DNA of 64,000 nt from Beijerinckiaceae bacterium RH AL1. Its GTDB lineage: Bacteria; Pseudomonadota; Alphaproteobacteria; Rhizobiales; Beijerinckiaceae. Both the position numbers and the translations under genes were made by a program. The notes beneath the pieces are model-generated. The model made no database searches, was not told where the DNA came from, and saw only the letters and a program-made list of their open reading frames with translations. Shown here one piece after another: positions 20,193 through 31,199 of the stretch; positions within the stretch are counted from its first letter, which is position 1; each line of letters begins with the position of its first letter. The stretch spans positions 496,001 to 560,000 of the forward strand of contig LR590083.2 in NCBI GenBank assembly GCA_901457705.2, read 5' to 3'.

Positions 20193-20896
20193 CTACCAGG
20201 CGACCTTGGGGAGGCGCCGCTTCCACTGCTGGCCGGGCTTCAGCCTTGTGCGCACCCAGGCGTAGCGCTCGTTCGGCGCCGCGGCCTGCACCTTGCGCGG
20301 CGCGGTGGCGATCGCCCGGGCGGCGAGCGCGGCCGCCACGCTGACGACGGGCACGACCGGCGCTGCAGCCGGTGGCGGCGGCGCGACGGGCTCTTCCTCA
20401 TCTTCGATCGGCTCGCTGACGAGAGCGGCCACCTTCGGCTTGTTCTTCGAGCCCGGCTTGCGGCCGCGCTTCTTCGGCGCGTGCTCGGCCTCGAGGCGCT
20501 GCATCTCCAGCATTTCGGGGGACGGCGGCTCGTCGATCGCGCGCAGGATGCGGCCGGAGGTCGGCGGAACGGGGTGGGCGCTCTCGCTGTCCGGGGCAGG
20601 AGGCGCCGGCGGCTCAGTCGCCAGTGCGGGCACAGGCGCAGGCGCGGCGGCGGGACAGCCCGCTTGCCGGAGAACAGCGCGTCGGCGGCGCGCAACGCGG
20701 CCTCGTAGCCATCCTCCTGCGGCTCGCTCGACGCAGACGGGGCCGGCGGCGCCCAGGACGACAGGGACGGCTGCGAGGCGACTGCGTGGTTCGGCTCCGA
20801 CTTGAACAGATCCATCCCCGGACCCGAGCCTTGGCCCGAAGGGCGACGCGAACCACCACGATACTCGGTCACGAACGGCTTCACCGGACGACGCAT
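20193..20896 (-). pseudogene. Frameshifted rhizobial MRRPVKPF-type protein
   Basis: Two overlapping frames make one protein. The first starts at 20896 (MRRPVKPFVTEYRGGSRR..DLFKSEP..AALRAADALFSGKRA). The second carries the rest (AAAPAPVPALATEPPAPP..KKRGRKPGSKNK..RTRLKPGQQWKRRLPKVAW) to the stop at 20193. The switch falls in a GC-rich stretch at about 20640-20670 and needs a one-base indel. The conserved N-terminus and the KRGRKPG AT-hook-like motif with a Trp-containing tail belong to a family usually found as one intact gene beside yqeY. Either the gene is broken or the sequence has an error here. Confidence 0.65.
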
Positions 20897-21091
20897 TCTG
20901 TTCTCACCAATCGACGAAGCAGATACCGCGCTCGAGCGCGGATGGAATCACCAGAATTGCCCGTATCGAATACGTGCGCGGCGAAGGTTTGCAAAGCTTC
21001 GTCTTGGCCGCGAATTGCAAGTCTGGTTCTTTTGCTGTGAATAGCCATATCCACGCGGACCAATCTTGGCAATCCTGGACGAGGACACTTC

Positions 21092-21541
21092 ATGCGCGAG
21101 CAGTTCAATTCGGCGTTGAAGACGGCCATGAAGGCCGGCGACAGGCGCCGGGTCGAGACGCTGCGCCTCGTCAACGCCGCCATCAAGGATCGCGACATCG
21201 AGGCCCGCGGGCAGGGCAAGACTGTGTCCGACGCCGATATTCTCGCGCTGCTGCAGAAAATGGTGAAGAGCCGCGAGGAATCGCGCGACATCTATTTGAA
21301 GGCGGGGCGCAACGAGCTGGCGACGCAGGAAGCCGAGGAGATCGCGATCATCCAGGACTACCTGCCGCAGCAGATGGGCGAGGCCGAGGTCGCGGCTGCC
21401 GTCGAGGCCGCAATTGCGGAGACGGGCGCCGCCTCGATCAAGGACATGGGCAAGGTCGTCGCGGCGCTGAAGGCCAAGTACGCCGGCCAGATGGATTTCG
21501 CCAAGGCCAGCGCCGCGGTGAAGGCCAAGCTGACCGCCTGA
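21092..21541 (+). CDS. GatB/YqeY domain protein
   Basis: The 149-residue protein starts MREQFNSALKTAMKAGDRRR. The YqeY domain spans the whole length (RLVNAAIKDRDIEARGQGK..IIQDYLPQQMGEAE..GKVVAALKAKYAGQMDFAKAS). This domain is related to the tRNA-binding end of GatB, but free-standing YqeY has no proven reaction. GAGGA lies about eight bases before the ATG. It is divergent from the MRRPVKPF gene and upstream of the dnaG-rpoD region, the normal rhizobial setting. Confidence 0.9.
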   Translation: MREQFNSALKTAMKAGDRRRVETLRLVNAAIKDRDIEARGQGKTVSDADILALLQKMVKSREESRDIYLKAGRNELATQEAEEIAIIQDYLPQQMGEAEVAAAVEAAIAETGAASIKDMGKVVAALKAKYAGQMDFAKASAAVKAKLTA

Positions 21542-21670
21542 GCCGCGAATCGAATAACTCAGACAAATGCCCGAGACCTTGTCGGCGACCTACATTTTCG
21601 CGTCATGATGCGTCATGCATACCGCCGAGGCAGGTAACAATACCGTGGCGGGCGCCTGACGCAAGCCGTC

Positions 21671-22480
21671 TCAGCTCGCCTCGTCGAGCAGCGCCAGCTC
21701 GTCCTTCGGCATCGCGAACACGTTGGCCCGGGCCGGAAACCGGCGCGCTCGCACCGCGGCGACATACTCCGAGGCGGCCTGGCGAATCGCCGCGCCGACC
21801 TCGGCGAAGCGATGATTGTGGCGGAAGGCGGCGTCCGTGTAGCCGAGCACGTCGGTGATCACGAGCACCTGCCCGTCGGTCTCGCGGCCGGCGCCGATGC
21901 CGATCGTCGGCGCCTTCACGGCGCGCGTCACCCGTGCCGCGAGTTCCTCCGGGATCATCTCGAGGATGAGCAGCGAGAGGCCGGCGGCGTCGAGCGCCAC
22001 GGCGGAGGCCTCGAGCTGCACGGCGGCGGCCGCGGTCTTCGCCTTGAGCCGCTTCTCCTCATGGTGCTGAGGCTCGAGCCCGAGATGGCCGGCGACCTTG
22101 ATGCCGGCGGCGACGAGCGCCTGCACGATCTCTGGTCGCGCGCCTTCGAACTTCACGAGGTCGGCGCCGTCGTCGACGAGCCGGCGCGCGTTCTCGACCG
22201 CCTGCCGCTCGCGATCGTAGGTGGCAAACGGCAAGTCGGCGACGATGGTCGCGTCGGGCGCGCCGCGGCGGACTGCACGCAGGTGGTGGGCGATGTCGGC
22301 GAGCTGCACGTCGCGCTCGCTCTCGTAGCCGAGGAAGTTGGTGCCGAGACTATCGCCGACGAGGATCACGTCGATCCCGGCCTCGGCCTCGAGGCGCGCC
22401 GTTGGGGCGTCGTAGGCTGTCAGCACCGTGATCGGCTCGCCGCGCCGCTTCATCTCGATGAGCCGGCTCGTCTTGCTCAT
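21671..22480 (-). CDS. panB: 3-methyl-2-oxobutanoate hydroxymethyltransferase
   Basis: PanB makes ketopantoate from alpha-ketoisovalerate and methylene-tetrahydrofolate, the first committed step to CoA. The 269-residue product starts at 22480 (MSKTSRLIEMKRRGEP) with GAGG upstream. The metal and substrate segments VLTAYDAPTARL, VGDSLG, DLPFATY, VKFEGA, GHLGLEPQ, and LEMIPEELA followed by PTIGIGAG are all present. An N-terminal extension open to 22591 would run into the dnaG leader and is rejected. The gene is divergent from dnaG. Confidence 0.95.
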   Translation of the reverse strand: MSKTSRLIEMKRRGEPITVLTAYDAPTARLEAEAGIDVILVGDSLGTNFLGYESERDVQLADIAHHLRAVRRGAPDATIVADLPFATYDRERQAVENARRLVDDGADLVKFEGARPEIVQALVAAGIKVAGHLGLEPQHHEEKRLKAKTAAAAVQLEASAVALDAAGLSLLILEMIPEELAARVTRAVKAPTIGIGAGRETDGQVLVITDVLGYTDAAFRHNHRFAEVGAAIRQAASEYVAAVRARRFPARANVFAMPKDELALLDEAS

Positions 22481-22575
22481 GAACGCCTCACCTTCGATAT
22501 TTCCACCAGCCGGCCCTGTTGATTCGGGGGATAAACGCCCCCGTCCCCACGCCGCAGGATATAGGTGTGCGCTCC

Positions 22576-24489
22576 ATGCGCTTCCCGCCATCCTTTCTCG
22601 ACGAGATCAAGGCGCGGCTCCCGGTTTCGGAGGTCGTGCGGTCCCGCGTCAAGCTGAAAAAGTCAGGCCGCGAGTGGGTCGGGCTGTCGCCGTTCGGCAC
22701 CGAGAAGACGCCGAGCTTCTTCGTGAACGACGCCAAGATGGCGTGGTTCGACTTCTCGTCCGGCAAGAACGGCAACGTCTTCGACTTCGTGATGGAGACG
22801 GAGGGCCTGACCTTTCCCGAGACGGTGGAGCGCCTGGCCGCCGAGGCCGGCCTCACCTTGCCCGCGCGCTCGCCGGAGCGCGAGCGCGAGGAGGCGCGCC
22901 GCGCCACGCTCGGCGAGGTCGTCGAGTGGGCCGCCGCCTTCTTCGAGGCCGAGCTGCGCAGCGCCCGCGGGGCGGCGGCGCGCGCCTACCTCGACCAGCG
23001 CGGGATCTCGGCGGCGAGCCGCACGGAGTTCCGCATCGGCTATGCGCCGGCCGACCGCCACGCCCTGCGCGACGCGCTCGCCGCCAAGGGCGCGTCGGTC
23101 GAGGCGATGTGCGAGACCGGCCTCCTCATCCACGGCGAAGGCATCGCCGTGCCCTACGACCGCTTCCGCGACCGCATCATGTTCCCGATCTCCGACCGCA
23201 ACGGCCGGACGATCGCCTTCGGCGGCCGCGCCTTGGCCAAGGATGCCCAGGCCAAGTACCTGAACTCGCCGGAGACGCCGCTCTTCCACAAGGGCGCGGG
23301 CCTCTTCAGCCACCACCGCGCCCGCAAGGCGTCGCACGACAAGGGGCGGGTGATCGTCGTCGAGGGCTACATCGACGTCGTGGCCATGCATGCGGCGGGC
23401 TTTCCCGAGACGGTGGCGACGCTCGGCACGGCGATGACCGAGGAGCAGGCCGGCCTGCTGTGGCAGATGGCGCCGCAGCCGATCCTCTGCTTCGACGGCG
23501 ACAAGGCGGGCCGTAAGGCGGCCCATCGCGCCGCCGAGATGGCGCTGCCGCTGGTCACCGCCGAGCGCACGCTCGCCTTCGCGCTGCTGCCCGGCGGCCA
23601 CGACCCCGACGAGCTGATCCGCGCCTCGGGCCCGGCTGCCATGAGCGAGGCGCTTGCTCACGCGATGCCGCTCGTCGATCTCGTCTGGTCGCGCGAGACC
23701 GAGGGGCGGCCGCTGACGACGCCGGAGCAGCGCGCGGCGCTGCGCAACGACCTGCGGGCGCTCGCCGGCACGATCCGCGATCGCGGCCTGGCGGAATACT
23801 ACTGGGCCGCCTTCAGCGAGCGGCTGCGCGAGCTGTTCGGCGGCGCGCGGGATGCCCGGGCGCAGGCCCCGCGCCAGGGGGGCCAGCCGTTCCGGCGGCC
23901 GAACCCGTGGGAGCGCACGGGGCTCCTCTCGCAGCCCGTGCACGCGAGCCCGAGCCTCGCCTCGAGCCCGCTGTTCCAGCACGGCGGCGTGCCGCCGCGC
24001 GAGGCCATGATCCTCAACATCCTCCTGGCCTGGCCGACGCTGGCCGCGGAAAAGACCGAGCCGATCGCCGCGCTGCAGCTCTCCTCGCCCGATCTCGAGC
24101 AGCTGCGCGACCGCCTTCTCGACCTCGTCCACGACGAAGATCCGGGCGATAGGGTCGCGTTGCGCGCCGCGCTCGCCGATGAGGGGTTCGGCCCGACGCT
24201 GGCGCGGCTCGCGCGATCCGAGCAGGCCTCGTTCTGGTACCTGCGGCCGGAAGCGCCGCCGCGGGACGTCGCCGAGCTTCTGAACCAGGCGCTGACGCTG
24301 CATTTCGTGACGCATGTGCTGGTGCGCGAGCTTGCCGCCTCGCAGGCGGAGCTTGCCGAGGACCAAAGCGAGGACGCCCTGGACCGCCTGCGGCTCATTC
24401 AGGAGCAGATCAACGCGCTGCCGGGGAAGGAGGCGGCGATCGACGGGTTCGGCAGCGGGATCGGGCGCGTGGTGGCTTCGTCCGTGTGA
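22576..24489 (+). CDS. dnaG: DNA primase
   Basis: The 637-residue primase starts MRFPPSFLDEIKARLPVSE. The domain order is an N-terminal CHC2-like fold (about 1-100), the RNA polymerase/Toprim core (about 255-345: VVEGYIDVVAMHAAG, then CFDGDKAGRKAA) and a C-terminal helicase-binding part (about 470-637). The CHC2 zinc ligands are absent: the usual CPFH is SPFG and the usual CxxC is DFSSG, so no zinc would be bound, a loss I recall from other rhizobial DnaG proteins. An upstream ATG at 22519 is possible but poorly supported. Confidence 0.95.
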   Translation: MRFPPSFLDEIKARLPVSEVVRSRVKLKKSGREWVGLSPFGTEKTPSFFVNDAKMAWFDFSSGKNGNVFDFVMETEGLTFPETVERLAAEAGLTLPARSPEREREEARRATLGEVVEWAAAFFEAELRSARGAAARAYLDQRGISAASRTEFRIGYAPADRHALRDALAAKGASVEAMCETGLLIHGEGIAVPYDRFRDRIMFPISDRNGRTIAFGGRALAKDAQAKYLNSPETPLFHKGAGLFSHHRARKASHDKGRVIVVEGYIDVVAMHAAGFPETVATLGTAMTEEQAGLLWQMAPQPILCFDGDKAGRKAAHRAAEMALPLVTAERTLAFALLPGGHDPDELIRASGPAAMSEALAHAMPLVDLVWSRETEGRPLTTPEQRAALRNDLRALAGTIRDRGLAEYYWAAFSERLRELFGGARDARAQAPRQGGQPFRRPNPWERTGLLSQPVHASPSLASSPLFQHGGVPPREAMILNILLAWPTLAAEKTEPIAALQLSSPDLEQLRDRLLDLVHDEDPGDRVALRAALADEGFGPTLARLARSEQASFWYLRPEAPPRDVAELLNQALTLHFVTHVLVRELAASQAELAEDQSEDALDRLRLIQEQINALPGKEAAIDGFGSGIGRVVASSV

Positions 24490-24852
24490 CCTTGACGGCA
24501 CGCCGAAAAGCTTTGCCGATCCACGGCCTTGCAGCGCGTGGCGCGGGCGCTACATCAGGTGTTGCCTTCCTCAGGAGCGACCCTAGCTACCCCCGCTGGC
24601 GCGGTGAACGCCGGCTGCGGCGGACGAGTCGGCGGCGCGAAGAGCGGAGGCGAGAGAGCCGAATCGGCGGCGTGAGCATGCCACGGTTCGGCGGGAAGGG
24701 CTTCAGCGAAAAGGTGGCTCCCGGGCGGTCCCGGGAGAGACGACCTCGGGGCTGGGGCCGACTTCCAATCGGGATGTTTGACAGGGCGGCCTCGGGCCGT
24801 CCGATGCAATCGAGGCGCGACGGCTTTGGCCCGCGCCGAGTGCGAGGACGCG
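24490..24852 (+). other. dnaG-rpoD intergenic region
   Basis: These 363 bases hold no convincing gene; the open frames there are Arg-rich and give no domain. A strong palindrome, ctcccgggcggtcccgggag, lies at about 24718-24737 and may attenuate dnaG read-through or shape the rpoD leader. A TTGACA-like hexamer (tttgacaggg, about 24776) is present without a convincing -10. Separate rpoD transcription from this region is likely but not demonstrable by eye. Confidence 0.5.
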
Positions 24853-26907
<2,055 letters not shown>

Positions 26908-26914
26908 GGCAGCG

Positions 26915-27205
26915 GTGCCAGGGTCGCGCGTAACCAAGCAGCTGACAGTGACGCTCGACTCCGAGACGGCCGCGCGCCTCCAAAAGCGCGCCGACGAAGT
27001 CGGTATGAAGCCGGAACAACTCGTCGCCGCTTTGGTACGCGACGACGATAAAGACGACCACGTCGATGCCTCCGACATTGCGGACCTCGAGGCGCGATGG
27101 GCGGAGGTGCAGACCGGCGGCGAAACGGTCCGGCAACAAGAGGTGACGCACTGGCTGAAAGCGTGGGGAACGGTTGATTCCAAACCGTGGCCCACAAGCC
27201 GGTAG
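26915..27205 (+). CDS. Ribbon-helix-helix (CopG-like) protein, possible antitoxin
   Basis: The 96-residue protein starts at GTG 26915, seven bases after rpoD. The strand-helix-helix of the RHH DNA-binding fold is at residues 6-45 ([36 protein letters not shown]). The acidic C-terminal half ([33 protein letters not shown]) resembles toxin-binding tails of RHH antitoxins. No RelE-, ParE- or PIN-type toxin gene follows, since the next gene is an MFS transporter. It may be an orphan antitoxin or a plain regulator. Confidence 0.6.
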   Translation: MPGSRVTKQLTVTLDSETAARLQKRADEVGMKPEQLVAALVRDDDKDDHVDASDIADLEARWAEVQTGGETVRQQEVTHWLKAWGTVDSKPWPTSR

Positions 27206-27328
27206 AGGTCTCGTGGTCGACGTCCGCGTTGCGCGGTCTCGATCGGTTTTCGAAGTTTCTCCTCCATGCCCGGCCTCAGCTCGCGCGGACATCGCTGAAG
27301 CCATCCCATTTCCGAAAGGGCTCCGAAG

Positions 27329-28660
27329 CTGACTGACGACCCCGGCGCCGCTCCCGCCGTCGCGCCCGAACCGCCCGGTGCACTCTCCAACCAAGGTCCA
27401 CGCCCCACCAGCTTCCGCGCCCGTCTCGGACGGCAGGCGCTCGACGTCCGGCCGCTGGCCGTCGCGCCCTACCGGCGGCTGCTGATCGGCCAGGGCACGT
27501 CCTTCGTCGGCTCGATGCTGACGCAGGTCGCCGTTCCGGTGCAGGTCTATGCGCTCACCCGCTCCTCGCTCGATGTCGGGCTGGTCGGCCTCGCCGGGCT
27601 CGTGCCCATCGTCGTGCTCGGCCTCTACGGCGGCGCGGTCGCCGACGTCATCGACCGGCGCAAGCTCTACCTCTGGTCCTCGCTCGCGGCCTGGCTGATC
27701 ACCCTGGCGCTTCTCGCGCAAACCCTGCTCGCCGTCGGCAGCGTCGGGCTGATCCTCGCCCTGGTCTTCGTCCAGTCCGGCGCCTTCGCGATCTCCTCGT
27801 CGGCGCGCGGAGCGATCATCCCGCGCATCGTCGAGCCCGAGCTCGTGGCCGCGGCCAACACGCTCGCCTTCACCGTGAGCAACATCGGCCAGGTGCTCGG
27901 CCCGCTCATCGCCGGCGGGCTCATCGCGCTCGACAACGGCTACGCCTATGCCTACGCGGCCGACGCCGTGCTGTTCACCGCCGCGCTCTACTCGGCGCTG
28001 CGCCTGCCGACGATCCCGCCGGGCGAGGGCGCCGGCCGCGCGCTCGGCCTGCGCTCGGTGCTCGACGGGCTCGCCTTCATCGCGACGCGGCCGGTCCTCA
28101 TCATGTCGTTTGCCGTCGACATCGCGGCGATGGTGCTGGCGATGCCGCGCGCGCTGTTCCCGGCGATGGCGGATGCCCGGTTTCACGGCGCGGTCGGGCC
28201 GCTCTACGCCGCGATCGCCGTCGGCTCGGTGCTCGCCGGCCTCTCCAGCGGCTGGATCGGCAGGGTGCGGCGACAAGGGCGCGCGCTGGCGCTGGCCTGT
28301 GCCGCCTGGGGCGGCGCGGTCGCGATCGCCGGGCTGGCGCCGCAGCTGTGGCTCGTCGTTCTCCTGCTCGCGGCGGCCGGCGCCGCCGACCTCGTGAGCG
28401 CGGTCTACCGCCAGACGATCCTGCAGACCTATGCGCCCGACGAGATGCGCGGGCGCATGCAGGGCGTGTTCATCGCCGTGGTCGCCGGCGGCCCGCGCCT
28501 CGGCGACGTGCGTGCCGGCGCCACCGCGGCCGTGACGGGCGCGACCGTCTCCTGGGTCGCCGGCGGCATCGCCTGCGTCGTGGTCGTGCTCGTCTCGGCG
28601 CTGCTGGTGCGTTCCTTCTGGACCTATGACGCGTCGGCCGCGAGCGGCGACGTCCGCTGA
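27329..28660 (+). CDS. MFS transporter, EntS-like exporter
   Basis: The protein is a major-facilitator exporter with about twelve hydrophobic segments. Conserved features are the start of TM1 (APYRRLLIGQGTSFVGSMLTQVAVPVQVYALT), the motif A-like GGAVADVIDRRKL and SSARGAIIPRIVEPELVAAANTL. The first ATG in frame (27515) falls inside TM1 and is too late. The frame is open back to a stop near 27298, and the only reasonable initiator is CTG at 27329 (giving MTDDPGAAP), eight bases after AAAGGG. Relatives export siderophores or drugs; the substrate here is unknown. Confidence 0.78.
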   Translation: MTDDPGAAPAVAPEPPGALSNQGPRPTSFRARLGRQALDVRPLAVAPYRRLLIGQGTSFVGSMLTQVAVPVQVYALTRSSLDVGLVGLAGLVPIVVLGLYGGAVADVIDRRKLYLWSSLAAWLITLALLAQTLLAVGSVGLILALVFVQSGAFAISSSARGAIIPRIVEPELVAAANTLAFTVSNIGQVLGPLIAGGLIALDNGYAYAYAADAVLFTAALYSALRLPTIPPGEGAGRALGLRSVLDGLAFIATRPVLIMSFAVDIAAMVLAMPRALFPAMADARFHGAVGPLYAAIAVGSVLAGLSSGWIGRVRRQGRALALACAAWGGAVAIAGLAPQLWLVVLLLAAAGAADLVSAVYRQTILQTYAPDEMRGRMQGVFIAVVAGGPRLGDVRAGATAAVTGATVSWVAGGIACVVVVLVSALLVRSFWTYDASAASGDVR

Positions 28661-28689
28661 GACGAACGCGCCAAGCGGCTTGCCAAAGC

Positions 28690-28935
28690 CTACTGCGCCG
28701 GCCGCCGAAAACAGTTCGCGCGCACCATCGTCCTTGGCTGCGTCAGCATGAGGTTGACGCTGCCGAACCGCGCCTGCGAGGTGATCGCAAACCCCTGCCG
28801 CGCGAGCCGGTCGCCCGGCACGGTGCTGCCGTCGTCAATCCGCGTGCAATCGTAGGCGGCGAGGTCCGGCGCCGGCTGCGCCAGCGCGATGGGTGCCGCT
28901 AGCACGGTGACGAGCGCGGCGAGGGCGCGCCTCAC
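28690..28935 (-). CDS. Small exported hypothetical protein
   Basis: The 81-residue protein starts at GTG 28935, which overlaps the stop of the CsaA-like gene as GTGA. A signal peptide ([19 protein letters not shown]) precedes a mature domain of about 60 residues with two cysteines (YDCTRID and RANCFRRP) that could form a disulfide in the periplasm. I do not recognise the family. The overlap indicates translational coupling with the gene at 28932. Confidence 0.6.
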   Translation of the reverse strand: MRRALAALVTVLAAPIALAQPAPDLAAYDCTRIDDGSTVPGDRLARQGFAITSQARFGSVNLMLTQPRTMVRANCFRRPAQ

Positions 28936-29285
28936 GCCAGGCGCCCGCCGTTCGGGATCGCCCGCTCCGGCGCGATGAGCACGATCGCGCCGTCCGCGTC
29001 GGGGAAGCCCAGCACCAGCACCTCCGAGATGAACGGCCCGATCTGCCGCGGCGGAAAATTGACGACCGCCGCGACCTGCCGCCCGACCAGCGTTTCGGGC
29101 GTGTAGTGCACGGTGATCTGCGCGCTCGATCGCTTGATCCCGATCGTCTCGCCGAAGTCGATCGTCAGCTTGATCGCCGGCTTGCGCGCCTGCGGAAACG
29201 CCTCGGCCGAAACCACCGTGCCGACGCGGATGTCGAGCGCCAGAAAGGTCGCGATCTCGGTCGTGGCGGCAACGCTGCTGTCCAT
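28932..29285 (-). CDS. CsaA-like tRNA-binding domain protein
   Basis: The 117-residue protein consists of one EMAP-II/tRNA-binding OB fold ([73 protein letters not shown]). This is the layout of CsaA, a dimeric protein with tRNA-binding and chaperone-like activity. The [18 protein letters not shown] segment is diagnostic. A small exported protein gene overlaps its stop. Confidence 0.9.
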   Translation of the reverse strand: MDSSVAATTEIATFLALDIRVGTVVSAEAFPQARKPAIKLTIDFGETIGIKRSSAQITVHYTPETLVGRQVAAVVNFPPRQIGPFISEVLVLGFPDADGAIVLIAPERAIPNGGRLA

Positions 29286-29405
29286 GTGTCCGGCTCTCTC
29301 CGAGATGTCGTGCTGCGCCGGGACCGGGCCGCCGGCCCGCGGACCGTGCCGCCCCCGTTCGCCGCTTGCCAGCCCCCGCGCCTTTCCGATAGCCTGGAAC
29401 GCAAC

Positions 29406-29482
29406 GCGCCTCTAGCTCAGCTGGATAGAGTATCGGGCTTCGAACCCGAGGGTCGTAGGTTCGAATCCTACGGGGCGCGCCA
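29406..29482 (+). tRNA. tRNA-Arg (anticodon TCG)
   Basis: The 77-base cloverleaf runs from gcgcctc to ggggcgc with discriminator G and an encoded CCA. The D arm is agctcagctggatagagt. The anticodon stem-loop tcggg-cttcgaa-cccga gives anticodon TCG, reading the Arg codon CGA. The T arm is cgtaggttcgaatcctacg. It borders the accessory region that starts at 29601. Confidence 0.95.
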
Positions 29483-29633
29483 ACCACGAACAAAGATGCG
29501 AAGTAGCTAAGTAACGATTGCTTGTGGCCGAGTATCGCATCGGGACTGGCGACTAGTCGCAAAGCTCGCCTTCGACGTTGCCGCGCCGACAGCGTAACGT
29601 ATGGATATTAGTTGCAACGCGAGCCGGCGCATA

Positions 29634-30119
29634 ATGGAACCCAGCAACCAAACAATCGGAACGTTAGATAGATTGTATGAAATCGACTGGTTCTCGAAAG
29701 TCGGTATTCGCGATTTGGAGGATGTTGAGTATGCCCAGGATTGGGCGGATGCCGAGCGACTCTGCTCCCAGTCGGATTATCAAAACCTGAAGATCGGGGC
29801 AGCGAACGAGTTGCGAATGCGTGTCTTGAAGCTTGATCAGTCGCGTTTTGAAAAGTGGAATGAGGTGGCAAGAACGGTCCGGCCGTTCGCAAAGGCTGTT
29901 GTGGCCGACAAGACGGCGAAATCTTTTGCGCACGGCCAGCTGAAGAAAAGCACGATCGACACGATGAACTGGGATATCATTCATTTGTGCCTCGAGAGCG
30001 AATATCTCGACTTGGTCGAGCCTGGCTTCTTCCACGCTCAAGCGTTTTATTATCGCGCCGGACATTTCAGGTGCGGCGTCAAGGGTGAAAAAGACAAGCT
30101 GAGATGGTTCGTGATCTAG
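29634..30119 (+). CDS. Immunity-like hypothetical protein, low GC
   Basis: The 161-residue protein is read from the second ATG (MEPSNQTIGTLDRLYEIDWF); an ATG at 29601 is also open. It is soluble, with no signal, and ends GFFHAQAFYYRAGHFRCGVKG. The coding sequence is clearly poorer in G+C than the surrounding genes, suggesting transfer. The layout (YEIDWFSKVG..WNEVARTVRP..WDIIHLCLESEY) reminds me of small proteins found beside polymorphic toxins, but I cannot verify this. Its position next to a tRNA and upstream of the VgrG island fits an immunity gene whose toxin has been lost. Confidence 0.6.
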   Translation: MEPSNQTIGTLDRLYEIDWFSKVGIRDLEDVEYAQDWADAERLCSQSDYQNLKIGAANELRMRVLKLDQSRFEKWNEVARTVRPFAKAVVADKTAKSFAHGQLKKSTIDTMNWDIIHLCLESEYLDLVEPGFFHAQAFYYRAGHFRCGVKGEKDKLRWFVI

Positions 30120-30322
30120 GGACTTTGCCGTGCCAAGGCGCGGAAGCGTCCGGCCGGTCAGCGCTGGAGCTCATGCCACATAGGGGGCATTGATCCCCGG
30201 GATGCGGTCGGTTCTCGGACCGAGGGCGGCCACGGAGGTGCCGGCAGTAAGCCGACGGATCGACGTGTCTTGAGGCGGATCGACCCCATCGCGCTATCTT
30301 CCGCCCTCACAGTGAGGACCCG

Positions 30323-30778
30323 ATGACCGACCGTCCGGCCGTGAGCAAAGCGGATGCGGCGAGGCTCGATGCGTTGCTTCGCCAAGCGGGGGAGGCGGAG
30401 CGAGCCGGCGACCTCGCACGCTCGGCGGCGCTCGGGCAGGAGGCGTGGGACGCGCTTCCGGAACCGAAGGCTGGCTTCGACTTCTACCCGCAGATCATCG
30501 CGCGCGGCATGCTGCGCAAGGCGGCGGCGCGGCGCGATCGCGGGCAGATCGAGACGTGGCTGCGCACCACCTACGAGACCTATGCCGATCCCGGGCACGA
30601 CAATCATTTCGTCAACATGCTCGAGGGCGCCGCGTGGCGCGCGATCGGGGACGACGAGGCCGCCTACGACATCTCCGACAAGGTCTATCGGCGCGACGGG
30701 CGCGAGGGGTTTGCGGGCGACGACCTCGCCCATCTCGAATGGTACCTGAAGGAGAGGGCGCGCCGTCGTGCCGGATGA
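30323..30778 (+). CDS. TPR-like island protein A, copy 1
   Basis: The 151-residue, all-helical, soluble protein has paired-helix units (DAARLDALLRQAGEAERAGDLARSAALGQEAWDALPEP) and a conserved GHDNHFVNMLEGAAWRAIGDDEAAYDI segment. This looks like degenerate tetratricopeptide repeats. It overlaps the next gene by 11 bases, so the two are coupled and may form a complex. A copy at 40415 differs at only five residues. No function is known to me; as a VgrG-island gene it could be an effector chaperone, adaptor or immunity protein. Confidence 0.65.
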   Translation: MTDRPAVSKADAARLDALLRQAGEAERAGDLARSAALGQEAWDALPEPKAGFDFYPQIIARGMLRKAAARRDRGQIETWLRTTYETYADPGHDNHFVNMLEGAAWRAIGDDEAAYDISDKVYRRDGREGFAGDDLAHLEWYLKERARRRAG

Positions 30779-31199
30779 GCTTCCCGATGCCGTCCACGCG
30801 AAGATCGAGGCGCTGTCGGAGCGCGGCAACATCGCCCACGACGCCGGCAGGATCGATGACGCGATCGCCGCGTGGGAGCAGGCGCTCGCGCTGGTGCCTA
30901 AGCCGCAGGCGATCTGGGACGCGGCGCTCTGGCTCCATGCCTCAATCGCCGACGCCTTGCGCGCGAAGGGCGACGTGACGGCGGCGCTGCAGCGCTTCGA
31001 GGTGGCCGGGCGCTGCGCCGATGGGGCGACAAACCCGTTCGTCCTGCTCGGCCTCGGCGCCTGCAGGCTCGACCTGGGGCATGCGGATGAGGCCGTCGAC
31101 CCGCTGCTGCGCGCCTACATGCTCGAAGGCGAGGACATCTTCGCCGACGAGGACCCGAAGTACCTTGAGCTTCTCCGCCAGCACCGGCTCGTCGACTGA
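30768..31199 (+). CDS. TPR-like island protein B, copy 1
   Basis: The 143-residue tetratricopeptide-type protein is read from GTG 30768. Two to three TPR pairs are visible (ALSERGNIAHDAGRIDDAIAAWEQALALVP; ALWLHASIADALRAKGDVTAALQRFEVAGR; LLGLGACRLDLGHADEAVDPLLRAYML). It ends EDPKYLELLRQHRLVD. Copies lie at 40860 (about 15 substitutions) and 42461 (one substitution, Lys to Gln). A helical partner-binding role is inferred from the fold. Confidence 0.7.
   Translation: MPDELPDAVHAKIEALSERGNIAHDAGRIDDAIAAWEQALALVPKPQAIWDAALWLHASIADALRAKGDVTAALQRFEVAGRCADGATNPFVLLGLGACRLDLGHADEAVDPLLRAYMLEGEDIFADEDPKYLELLRQHRLVD

Noticed and set aside
19709..20344. Plus-strand frame opposite the Tim44-like gene
   Set aside because: Pro/Arg-rich antisense of the Gly-rich region.
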